This document shows positions 1 to 6,998 of a stretch of DNA of 59,128 nucleotides, piece by piece. Origin of the DNA: Bacteroidales bacterium UBA6244 (lineage in GTDB: Bacteria; Bacteroidota; Bacteroidia; Bacteroidales; F082); contig DJVY01000207.1 of the NCBI GenBank assembly GCA_002440885.1, positions 1 to 59,128 of the forward strand, in the 5' to 3' direction. The position numbers and the translations under genes are program-made. The notes beneath the pieces were generated by a model that was not told the DNA's origin, ran no database searches, and saw nothing but the letters and a program-made list of their open reading frames with translations. Position 1 is the stretch's first letter; each line of letters begins with the position of its first letter.

Positions 1-171
1 TGCAATGCCGGACAGATGTTTGACTATACTGATGAAAAGGGAATGTATGAATTTCTGAATAATTTGATAGTGGATTGGGAGAAACCATCCCGAACTTCTG
101 TTGGCGATCAGACGTATTTGAAGTATTCACGCGAAAGACTTACTGAAAGACTTGTTGAGCTGATTCCTTAG
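1..171 (+). CDS. C-terminal fragment of a probable glycosyltransferase
   Basis: An open frame runs from the first base to a TAG stop at 169-171 and gives 56 residues. The start lies outside the window. The fragment contains the stretch CNAGQMFDYTDEKGMYEFLN and ends in a basic helix, YSRERLTERLVELIP. That ending resembles the last helix of GT4-type glycosyltransferases, where a Tyr/Phe-Ser-x-Glu segment precedes the C-terminus. The identification rests on this resemblance alone. It is on the plus strand, the same direction as the DNRLRE gene that follows 177 bases later, and that gene has its own promoter-like element. It could be another Rossmann-type enzyme with a similar terminal helix. Confidence 0.45.
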   Translation, partial: CNAGQMFDYTDEKGMYEFLNNLIVDWEKPSRTSVGDQTYLKYSRERLTERLVELIP

Positions 172-315
172 TAAACGATTTGCTAAAAAACTTGAATTGC
201 GGTTTTGTGAACCCTGGTTTTGGGAAGATCCTACTGTACAAAATAAAATCGACTGAGATATCCCGAAAAATGCACTAAAAATCAATGGAAAACATTTTTT
301 TGTTGAAAATTGTTT

Positions 316-323
316 TACATTTG
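316..323 (+). promoter_or_regulatory. Candidate Bacteroidota -7 element (TACATTTG)
   Basis: TACATTTG matches TAnnTTTG and lies 24 bases before the ATG at 348. A TTG at the usual -33 spacing is not obvious. The element lies downstream of the alternative ATG at 285, which argues for the 348 start. Confidence 0.4.
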
Positions 324-347
324 TGCATCACACATAAAATAAACCTT

Positions 348-1823
348 ATGAACTCAATGGTTAGAAAATTCTGGATTATCTTGTTGGTTTTTTCATCTAG
401 CTATACTATTGGACAGGACACTGTTACAATGGTTTTTAGCAATGAATTGATTAAGGATGCGTACATTAATATTGTAAATGATGAACCTGACGCAACAAGG
501 CAAAGTCTGATCGCCTCTGTCTGGACCTATTATGGTGAGTTTGGCATAGGACGGAGTTTGATAGGGTTTGATTTTTCGGCTCTAAGAAGCGATTTTCGTG
601 TATTAGAGGCCAGATTGAATTTGTTCCATAATCCGATCTCAGGCCATATCGGACACTCTAATTTGGGTGGAGAGAATGCGGGCATGATCTTCAGAATTAC
701 AGAACATTGGGTTGATAACCAGGTAACCTGGGCTAATCAGCCTGCCACCACCAATACAAATGCTATTGTTATTCCTGCTCCGCAGAGTGATGACGATGAT
801 TTTCTTGATGTGAACATTACCCCGATAATCAGGGATATGATACGCCATCCTGAAACCAGCGACGGGTTTATGATTAAGCTTTTCAGCGAAGATTCACTTT
901 ACAGAAGTTTGGTATTCGCCTCATCTGATCATCCGGATGCAAACCTTCATCCGTCCATTATAATTACGTATGTAACTGACTTGCCAGCTGATTCAATGTA
1001 TGCCACACAGCCGGACGAGACGACCGGTAAGGATGCATTTGTTTCATCGGGAGAAGGTTTTAAAACCAATGAGCAAAGTCTGATTGCTTCTGTAAATGAA
1101 ACCGGGCAAGGGATTGTGCTTTCAAGGAGTTTTATTCATTTTGATTTAACACAATATTCAGATAGTTCAGTAATTACATTAGCCGAATTGAGCTTGTACC
1201 ACGATCCTTATGCTGCCATAGAAGGGCATATTAATGGCGGTCAATCCAATAGCCTTGTGGTAAGCCGGATCGTTGATCCATGGGATGAGGATGAGATTAA
1301 TTGGATTAATCAACCTTCTGTTTCTCAGGAACATGTTGTTGTTTTACCCTCCTCAAATATTCCTGATCAGGATTATCTTGACATTGAGGTTACGCATATG
1401 ATCAAAGAGATGGTTTCGGCGGGAAATGGGGCAAATGGTTTTATGTTGAGATTAGAGAATGAGCAGCAGGCCGGGTACGATCGAAATGTGGTATTCGCAG
1501 CATCAAATCACTTTCTTCCCGAATTAAGACCAAAACTGGTTATTTATACGAAAAGTCCTACAGGTGTCATCAGCTCAACCGTATTAACCTCCGGTACTAA
1601 CGTGAGCCCAAATCCCGTTTTTGGTGTATTGACAGTAAAAGAAACAGAGGGCAAAATAATTGATGCTTATCACTTATACGATGTATTTGGAAATCTGATA
1701 GAAAAGGGTTCTCCCAATGTGAGTGTTTTTGACATCGACTTGATCGATATGAAGTCAGGTTTATATTTTTTAACTACTTCAACGGAAGGTATTATTACTA
1801 CGAAAAAAATCGTAAAGCGCTAG
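348..1823 (+). CDS. Secreted DNRLRE-domain protein with T9SS type A sorting domain
   Basis: This 491-residue protein is predicted to be exported by Sec and then across the outer membrane by the type IX system. A signal peptide (VRKFWIILLVFSSS, cleavage near TIGQ/D) opens it. Two tandem DNRLRE-type beta-rich modules follow, at roughly residues 30-220 and 235-415. Each contains the signature of a hydrophobic IGFDFS/IHFDLT strand, a W-x-x-x-x-V/I-x-W-x-x-QP motif and a closing IIITYV or LVIYTK strand. The last ~80 residues form a type A sorting domain, with VSPNP near its start, a GLYFL strand and a terminal KKIVKR. I chose the ATG at 348 because the longer ATG at 285 lies upstream of a promoter-like TACATTTG and would bury the signal peptide. 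DNRLRE modules occur in surface adhesins and polysaccharide-active proteins. No catalytic domain is visible. Its stop codon overlaps the convergent gpsA stop. Confidence 0.85.
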   Translation: MNSMVRKFWIILLVFSSSYTIGQDTVTMVFSNELIKDAYINIVNDEPDATRQSLIASVWTYYGEFGIGRSLIGFDFSALRSDFRVLEARLNLFHNPISGHIGHSNLGGENAGMIFRITEHWVDNQVTWANQPATTNTNAIVIPAPQSDDDDFLDVNITPIIRDMIRHPETSDGFMIKLFSEDSLYRSLVFASSDHPDANLHPSIIITYVTDLPADSMYATQPDETTGKDAFVSSGEGFKTNEQSLIASVNETGQGIVLSRSFIHFDLTQYSDSSVITLAELSLYHDPYAAIEGHINGGQSNSLVVSRIVDPWDEDEINWINQPSVSQEHVVVLPSSNIPDQDYLDIEVTHMIKEMVSAGNGANGFMLRLENEQQAGYDRNVVFAASNHFLPELRPKLVIYTKSPTGVISSTVLTSGTNVSPNPVFGVLTVKETEGKIIDAYHLYDVFGNLIEKGSPNVSVFDIDLIDMKSGLYFLTTSTEGIITTKKIVKR

Positions 1824-2806
1824 ATCTTAGTTATATTCGAGACAAAATTGTTAATGTCGTATTTCTGATCGTTAAAAACTTTGTAAAGTTCTTTAAGCAT
1901 CAGGTTTTTGGTTTTTATGCCACGCTTTTTGGCTATTTCCTCAACAAACACGTTTACAGCCACTTTCCCCTCTAACACAACTTTTTCTGATATATAATCC
2001 GTAAAAAAACCTTTGCCGATCAGCAGACCTAAGGTTCTGTTTCGGCTTAAATCGTTGAGTGCCGTGAGGGTAAAATCGCCAAAGCCACAATAATTGAACA
2101 TGGTAATTTCTTCACCACCAAATTTGCCGATAATAAAGCGCATCTCGTTGATCGCTTTGGTCAGAATTAAAGAACGTAAGTTGGGAGAGTCAAAATGTGC
2201 ATCAACAATGCCAACCATAATCGCATAAATGTTTTTAAGTATGCTGGCAAGCTCAACGCCCATTACATCGGTAGTAAAATCGAGGTAAATCGAAGTGTTG
2301 GAGAACACGCGTGTGAACAAATCAAAGTTTTTTGTGCGCTTGGAAGCCACCGTGAAACCTGTAGGAAGATTGTTGATTATTTCGCGGGCAAACGAAGGAC
2401 CTTTCATGCTAAATATTTGATTAGGAACTTCTTTGCCAAGGCACTGGGGGATGGTCTTTTGGTTTTCCCCAAATCCTTTGGCCAAATTAACAATAATGGC
2501 TGATTCGCTAATCAGTGCCTTGTTTTCTCTCACATAGCTCACGGCCACGTTACTTGGGATTCCAAGAAAAATGATGTCGCTGCTTTGAAGGATGCTTTTG
2601 TCGAAAGTGGCCTTGAGGTTTGTATGTAATACAACATTGGGGAAGTACTTTCTGTTGATGCGGTCGTTGCTGATAGAATCGACCACGTCCTGCTCAACGG
2701 ATAACAAATATACCTCGTGATTAGGTTTCTGTGCCATCACATTGGCCATAGCCGTCGAGATCGCACCGCTCCCAACAAAACAGATTTTTACCGATTCATC
2801 CATCAT
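1820..2806 (-). CDS. gpsA: Glycerol-3-phosphate dehydrogenase [NAD(P)+] family protein
   Basis: This 328-residue protein belongs to the cytosolic GpsA family, which reduces dihydroxyacetone phosphate to sn-glycerol 3-phosphate. It opens with a Rossmann dinucleotide-binding strand and loop (CFVGSGAISTAMA, residues 9-21). It keeps VNLAKGF, KGPSFAREI, the catalytic-lysine region VELASILKNIYAI and the late motif GFGDFTLTALNDLSRNRTLG. The glycine loop differs from the usual GxGSWGTA. The gene is the last of a surface-glycan operon, 49 bases after the flippase gene, rather than in a phospholipid locus. It may therefore supply glycerol phosphate for glycan decoration, or be the only gpsA of the genome; the window cannot decide this. 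M1 and M2 are both ATG, and either start is possible. Confidence 0.85.
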   Translation of the reverse strand: MMDESVKICFVGSGAISTAMANVMAQKPNHEVYLLSVEQDVVDSISNDRINRKYFPNVVLHTNLKATFDKSILQSSDIIFLGIPSNVAVSYVRENKALISESAIIVNLAKGFGENQKTIPQCLGKEVPNQIFSMKGPSFAREIINNLPTGFTVASKRTKNFDLFTRVFSNTSIYLDFTTDVMGVELASILKNIYAIMVGIVDAHFDSPNLRSLILTKAINEMRFIIGKFGGEEITMFNYCGFGDFTLTALNDLSRNRTLGLLIGKGFFTDYISEKVVLEGKVAVNVFVEEIAKKRGIKTKNLMLKELYKVFNDQKYDINNFVSNITKI

Positions 2807-2855
2807 TTCATTGCAAAATTGAAAGGCAAAAGTAACAAAAATTAAATAGATCGGT

Positions 2856-4349
2856 TTAGGCTTTCTTAAATATACTGATAATCAGTGCAGTTAAAGCATT
2901 TATTCTTTGGTTTATGTCCACTGAGACCTGAGTGAGGTAAACCAAAACAGTAAATGAAGCCAGGATGAAGCTGCCCCTGAAAACGATATCTACAAGGTAA
3001 TTCGAGGCCGTTGGTAACCATAAGGATGTCAGATATACCAAAACCGAAATTGTGACTAGTTTTAAATAGTTCCAATCGAATGGTTGTAATCGATAAACCC
3101 GAAACAGGAAAAAATATTTGGCAAAGCCAAAAATTACTTTTGAGATCAGGGATGCCAGAGCAGCTCCCGCAATTCCGTAAAGGGGTATAAACAGGAGGTT
3201 GGTTAGGATGAGCAAGGCAGCGTAACCTACCAGAAAATAACTCAGAAACCGATAGTGTTTTGAGTTCAAAATGATATGAGCGTTTACTCCTAAGGCAATT
3301 TCAGTTAGATTGGCGATGCCTAAAAACAGGATGACATACTTTCCGGGTAAGTATTTATCACCAATGAGCTGCATGATGTTATCAATGTTACTCCAGAGTC
3401 CTAAAAAAAGTAACATCCCGATTACACTTAGGCTGATACTACTTTTTTTGTAGATATCGTCAATGGTTTTTAGTTCGTTTTTTTTCCAGGCTTCGGCAAT
3501 AACTACAGAGCTTATTTTGCCCATCGTGCGCAGCGGTATTAATATAAGTGAGGCAAAAAAGAAGGTTATTGTATATACACCGGCTGCTTTTAGGTCAATC
3601 AATCTTTCCACCATAATCACATCAATATTCAAGGCCAGCACCCCTGAAAAACTGGCCACAATGCCAAAAAGTCCGACACCAATCATCTCATTCCTCAACT
3701 CTTTGGTGATAAAGCCAAAGTCGGGCTTTAAACTATAATTGCCGTCTTTAATAAGAGAAATCATTAAAAGAATGGTGGGGGCAATTAACGCAAGGCAATA
3801 CAAAACAACGGTTTGATGAAAATTAGTCCACTCAAGTAAGAATAACACTACAACCGTGAGTATCAGCATGCGTTGAACTACTTCTTTGTATACAATTCCG
3901 ACTACTGCCTTATACAAAACGCGGTAGTATGTGTCGAAAACGTTAAAAAATAAAGTGAAGAAAATGAGTGGTACGATGTAATAATAGTAGGAGGCAAGAA
4001 GTTGGCTGTTTTCTTTTTCAGGATCGACTATCCACGATTTAAGCAGGATAAAAATGATCACTGAGATAAGCAGTCCGGTTAGTGAAATAAGGGAGGTAAG
4101 ACCCAGAAATCCATGGTGTTTGCCATCGTTTGTCCTAAAATAGGGAAAAAGTTTTACTGAAATGGAATTTACACCAAAGCTGGCAAACTGCGAGAATAAC
4201 ACAGCGTAGGATACCAATATGCGCATGAGGCCGATTTCGTCAGTCGAAAAGACTTTTGGCCACAGGTATCCGGTTGTAATAAACCCCAGAATCACCCCTA
4301 TGTATGAGTAGATGGTTCCCGATTGGCTTTGCTTTTGGATTACCCCCAT
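2856..4349 (-). CDS. Polysaccharide flippase (MOP/Wzx-like) integral membrane protein
   Basis: This 497-residue, highly hydrophobic protein has about 12-14 predicted membrane segments. It begins SGTIYSYIGVILGFITTGYLWPKVFST, the usual start of oligosaccharide flippases in which the first helix is followed by a short motif leading to FS/L. Members of this family translocate undecaprenyl-linked glycan units across the inner membrane. Its neighbours (wecB, a GT4 glycosyltransferase, a methyltransferase remnant, gpsA) fit O-antigen or capsule assembly. It starts 9 bases after the preceding stop codon, consistent with one operon. The substrate cannot be told from sequence. Confidence 0.85.
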   Translation of the reverse strand: MGVIQKQSQSGTIYSYIGVILGFITTGYLWPKVFSTDEIGLMRILVSYAVLFSQFASFGVNSISVKLFPYFRTNDGKHHGFLGLTSLISLTGLLISVIIFILLKSWIVDPEKENSQLLASYYYYIVPLIFFTLFFNVFDTYYRVLYKAVVGIVYKEVVQRMLILTVVVLFLLEWTNFHQTVVLYCLALIAPTILLMISLIKDGNYSLKPDFGFITKELRNEMIGVGLFGIVASFSGVLALNIDVIMVERLIDLKAAGVYTITFFFASLILIPLRTMGKISSVVIAEAWKKNELKTIDDIYKKSSISLSVIGMLLFLGLWSNIDNIMQLIGDKYLPGKYVILFLGIANLTEIALGVNAHIILNSKHYRFLSYFLVGYAALLILTNLLFIPLYGIAGAALASLISKVIFGFAKYFFLFRVYRLQPFDWNYLKLVTISVLVYLTSLWLPTASNYLVDIVFRGSFILASFTVLVYLTQVSVDINQRINALTALIISIFKKA

Positions 4350-4358
4350 GTTTTCTTG

Positions 4359-4610
4359 TTATTTTCGTTTCATCAGTACGAACAACCAATATGGTTTTTT
4401 CGGAGAGATTAATAGGTTCAGCATATCAACCCCCGTTACCTCATACCGTTTAGCTAATTCATTTGTTATTACCCCGTTTCCGCATCCTACATCCAGAATG
4501 GTTTTTACCTCATTTGGGATATATTCCATCACCAGGTTGATTTTGTCCCGGAGGTCGTTGGACTGAAGTTTGTCCCAGTCGAATTTTTCATAAATCGCTG
4601 TGTTATCCAT
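4359..4610 (-). pseudogene. Internally shortened class I SAM methyltransferase remnant
   Basis: This 83-residue frame starts at an ATG (4608-4610) 5 bases after the glycosyltransferase stop. The N-terminal half is a normal class I methyltransferase beginning: MDNTAIYEKFDWDKLQ, then motif I ILDVGCGNGVITNELA, then the acidic strand-2 segment VTGVDM. At that point the core fold breaks off. The next residues, LNLLISPKKPYWLFVLMKRK, look like the natural C-terminal strand of the same family. Full-length members have about 200-240 residues, so roughly 130-150 residues covering motifs II-IV are absent. No frame in the remaining sequence encodes them. I read this as an in-frame internal deletion that leaves the operon's spacing intact. 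A functional short protein is unlikely, since most of the SAM and substrate site is missing. A longer frame starting upstream at 4658 overlaps the glycosyltransferase gene and is less likely. Confidence 0.6.
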
Positions 4611-4615
4611 GCTGG

Positions 4616-5776
4616 TTATTGATAAATGGTGTTTAATCTTATGCTGTCGTTTTCCCACAGATATTCCGATTCTACGCCTTTCTTTCCGGCATTTTTCATT
4701 TCTCTGAAACGGGACGGTTCTTCGGAAAGTGCAGATACACAGGCGGCAAACTCCTCAGGCTGATCCCAGTGATAGATAAGTCCGCACCCGACTTTCTCTA
4801 CTATACGTTTTATCGGAGCGCAATCGGAGGCAATAATTGGTTTGCCTGCATACATGTATTGAAATAGTTTGTGAGGAATGGTGGTGTCAGTATGATCGCT
4901 TTTTATATGCGGGATTATGCAAATATCTGCTTTTGCAAGATATTCCTGCATTTCGTTGTATGGTTTCCACCCAAAAAATTCAATATGTTCTGACACTTCG
5001 TTTTCTTGAGCAAGTCTCTTAAGTTCTTCAGTGTAACTGCCTTCTCCAAGAATCCAAAGTTCTGCCTTTTTCGACATTCCTTTTAGTTTCTTAAGCCCGA
5101 TGATAGGAAACTGTAACCCGCGGTGTTCACTTATGCCTCCTGCATAGGCAAGTACAATTTTATCATCCGAACCTGGTAAGTCCTTCAGATCGAAATGGTT
5201 CAGGTTTAATGTGTTTCCAACGACTGTAATTTTATCTTCTTTTACACCCATGAGCTTGAGCCTGTCTTTGGCTTCTTCCACTACCACAATAACATGGTCG
5301 GCAAGCTGAACGTATTTTTTTTCATATCGCTTCCATTGCGTATTTGATGATAGTAGAGTGCCGAGTGGCGTTTTAGTATGAGGTGACATCCTGAGCAAGG
5401 CCGGCCAGTTTTCGTGGAGATCAAGTGTAAAAGGGATATTGTTTTTTCGGGCTATTTCATGGCCTACACTGGCAAGGGGCAGGTCGTGAACATGGATGGC
5501 TTCGAAACTGTTTTTGTGCATTAAATCTGTTAAAAATGTTCTCCAGAAATGAAAGTAAAGCGGAAATTTAAGACAGCCTACACTGCTTTTATAGGTTAGC
5601 TTATTTATGTTTTTTCTGTGCACATGCGCCCCTTGATGCATTTCATTTGCGGGTCTGCCTTTCATCGTATAACAGGCAACATGCACTTCGTGTCCTGTCG
5701 CTGTCAGGGCTTCGATTTCGTTTTCAACCCTGATATCTGGAGGGAATTCATGATCGAGAACCATTAATATCTTCAT
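4616..5776 (-). CDS. Glycosyltransferase family 4 protein
   Basis: This 386-residue GT-B fold glycosyltransferase has an N-terminal acceptor domain, MKILMVLDHEFPPDIRVENE, where the PPDIRV loop is typical of GT4. HVHDLPLA and LDLHENW follow. The C-terminal nucleotide-sugar domain contains LAYAGGISEHRGLQ, ELWILGEGSY and a late IPHKLFQYMYAGKPIIAS segment, the usual donor-binding loop. It probably adds a sugar to a lipid-linked surface glycan at the cytoplasmic face. Its ATG overlaps the wecB stop by four bases (ATGA), which indicates translational coupling. Donor and acceptor cannot be predicted. Confidence 0.9.
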   Translation of the reverse strand: MKILMVLDHEFPPDIRVENEIEALTATGHEVHVACYTMKGRPANEMHQGAHVHRKNINKLTYKSSVGCLKFPLYFHFWRTFLTDLMHKNSFEAIHVHDLPLASVGHEIARKNNIPFTLDLHENWPALLRMSPHTKTPLGTLLSSNTQWKRYEKKYVQLADHVIVVVEEAKDRLKLMGVKEDKITVVGNTLNLNHFDLKDLPGSDDKIVLAYAGGISEHRGLQFPIIGLKKLKGMSKKAELWILGEGSYTEELKRLAQENEVSEHIEFFGWKPYNEMQEYLAKADICIIPHIKSDHTDTTIPHKLFQYMYAGKPIIASDCAPIKRIVEKVGCGLIYHWDQPEEFAACVSALSEEPSRFREMKNAGKKGVESEYLWENDSIRLNTIYQ

Positions 5777-6876
5777 GCCTCAGGAGTTAAAAAGTGATTG
5801 ATTTCTTTGGCTATTCTCTCTGCTGTTTTGCCGTCCCATAACGGTGGTGTTTTCCCTTTTTTGATGTGCCCACTTAACGTATTCATAGCTTCTGAATAAA
5901 CCAGATCATAGTCCTGCCCCAGAAGTTGGTTGGTGCCCATATCGACGGTAATCGGACGTTCGGTGCTGTTTCGCACCGTGAGGCATTGGACACCTAAAAA
6001 GGTCGTTTCTTCTTGTATTCCTCCGCTATCGGTAATTACCACCGATGCATATTTTGTCAGGTGGAGAAAATCGATATATCCTATCGGCTCAAGCAGGATA
6101 AGTTCGGGTGGCAGGCTGTCGGTGAGGTTAAGCCTGTCGAGATGTGCTTTTGTACGTGGATGTACAGGAAAGATAACCTGCTTTTCTTTCGCTAACTTTA
6201 CCAGGGTTGTTATTATTTGAGTTAAGTTTTCGTCTGAATCTACATTGGAGGGGCGGTGGAAAGTGGCCAGAACATAGTTCCCTTTCTCAATGCCGAGTTG
6301 TTTGGTGATAGTTGATTGCTCAATCTTTGGCAGGTAATGCACCAAGCTGTCTATCATGATGTTTCCTGTGAAAAATATTTTGTCGTGCGACTTTCCTTCA
6401 TTTTCCAGGTTTTGAAGACCGCTTTGTTCTGTAACAAAGAGTAAATCTGCTATTTCATCGGCAAGTATTCTGTTAATCTCTTCTGGCATGCGGCGGTCGA
6501 AGCTGCGTAGCCCGGCTTCAACATGAGCCACCGGAATATGAAGCTTAACAGCTACCAGTGCTGCGGCCAGGGTGGAGTTTACATCGCCAGGAACAATAAC
6601 CAGATCAGGCTTTTCGCTGAGGAGTATTTTTTCAAATTCTACCATCACCTGGGCTGTTTGTACAGCGTGACTTCCTCCGCCAACTCCTAAATAAAAATCG
6701 GGAACAGGCATCTCTAACTCGTCAAAAAACACCTGAGACATTTTTTTGTCAAAATGCTGTCCAGTATGGCATATCTTGTGTGATATGGTGTTCTTGTATT
6801 GCTCAAAAGCGCGATGTAAGGGTGCAATCTTCACAAAATTTGGTCGTGCACCAACTACTGAAATTATTTTTTTCAC
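5773..6876 (-). CDS. wecB: UDP-N-acetylglucosamine 2-epimerase (non-hydrolysing)
   Basis: The enzyme interconverts UDP-GlcNAc and UDP-ManNAc, supplying ManNAc-type sugars for surface glycan. The sequence carries the family's full signature set: VVGARPNFVKIAPL at the start, ICHTGQHFD, VPGDVNSTLAAA, HVEAGLRSFDRRMPEEINR, FHRPSNVD and the UDP-binding ITDSGGIQEE followed by RNSTERPIT. I place the start at a GTG (6874-6876), which gives 367 residues beginning right before KKIISVVGARPNF. The ATG at 6915 would add 13 residues that match nothing in the family, and it lies upstream of a promoter-like element at 6894-6901. It is the first gene of the glycan operon running down to gpsA. Confidence 0.92.
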   Translation of the reverse strand: MKKIISVVGARPNFVKIAPLHRAFEQYKNTISHKICHTGQHFDKKMSQVFFDELEMPVPDFYLGVGGGSHAVQTAQVMVEFEKILLSEKPDLVIVPGDVNSTLAAALVAVKLHIPVAHVEAGLRSFDRRMPEEINRILADEIADLLFVTEQSGLQNLENEGKSHDKIFFTGNIMIDSLVHYLPKIEQSTITKQLGIEKGNYVLATFHRPSNVDSDENLTQIITTLVKLAKEKQVIFPVHPRTKAHLDRLNLTDSLPPELILLEPIGYIDFLHLTKYASVVITDSGGIQEETTFLGVQCLTVRNSTERPITVDMGTNQLLGQDYDLVYSEAMNTLSGHIKKGKTPPLWDGKTAERIAKEINHFLTPEA

Positions 6877-6893
6877 CTGGATCAATTTGATTA

Positions 6894-6901
6894 CAAAGGT
6901 A
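6894..6901 (-). promoter_or_regulatory. Candidate -7 element (TACCTTTG) of the glycan operon
   Basis: Read on the minus strand, the sequence is TACCTTTG, matching TAnnTTTG. It lies 17 bases before the GTG start of wecB. A -33 TTG at 19-21 bases is not evident, so the call rests mainly on the -7 box and its position. Confidence 0.4.
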
Positions 6902-6998
6902 AATAATTTGGACAACAGGCATGAAGTCTCATACCACAGGTATCTTAAAAATCTTTAATGTGATAGGTAATTGTTTGTTAATATTGATATAACAACCT

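Noticed and set aside
285..347. N-terminal extension of the DNRLRE protein from the ATG at 285
   Set aside because: It precedes the promoter-like box at 316-323 and would place 21 extra residues before the signal peptide.
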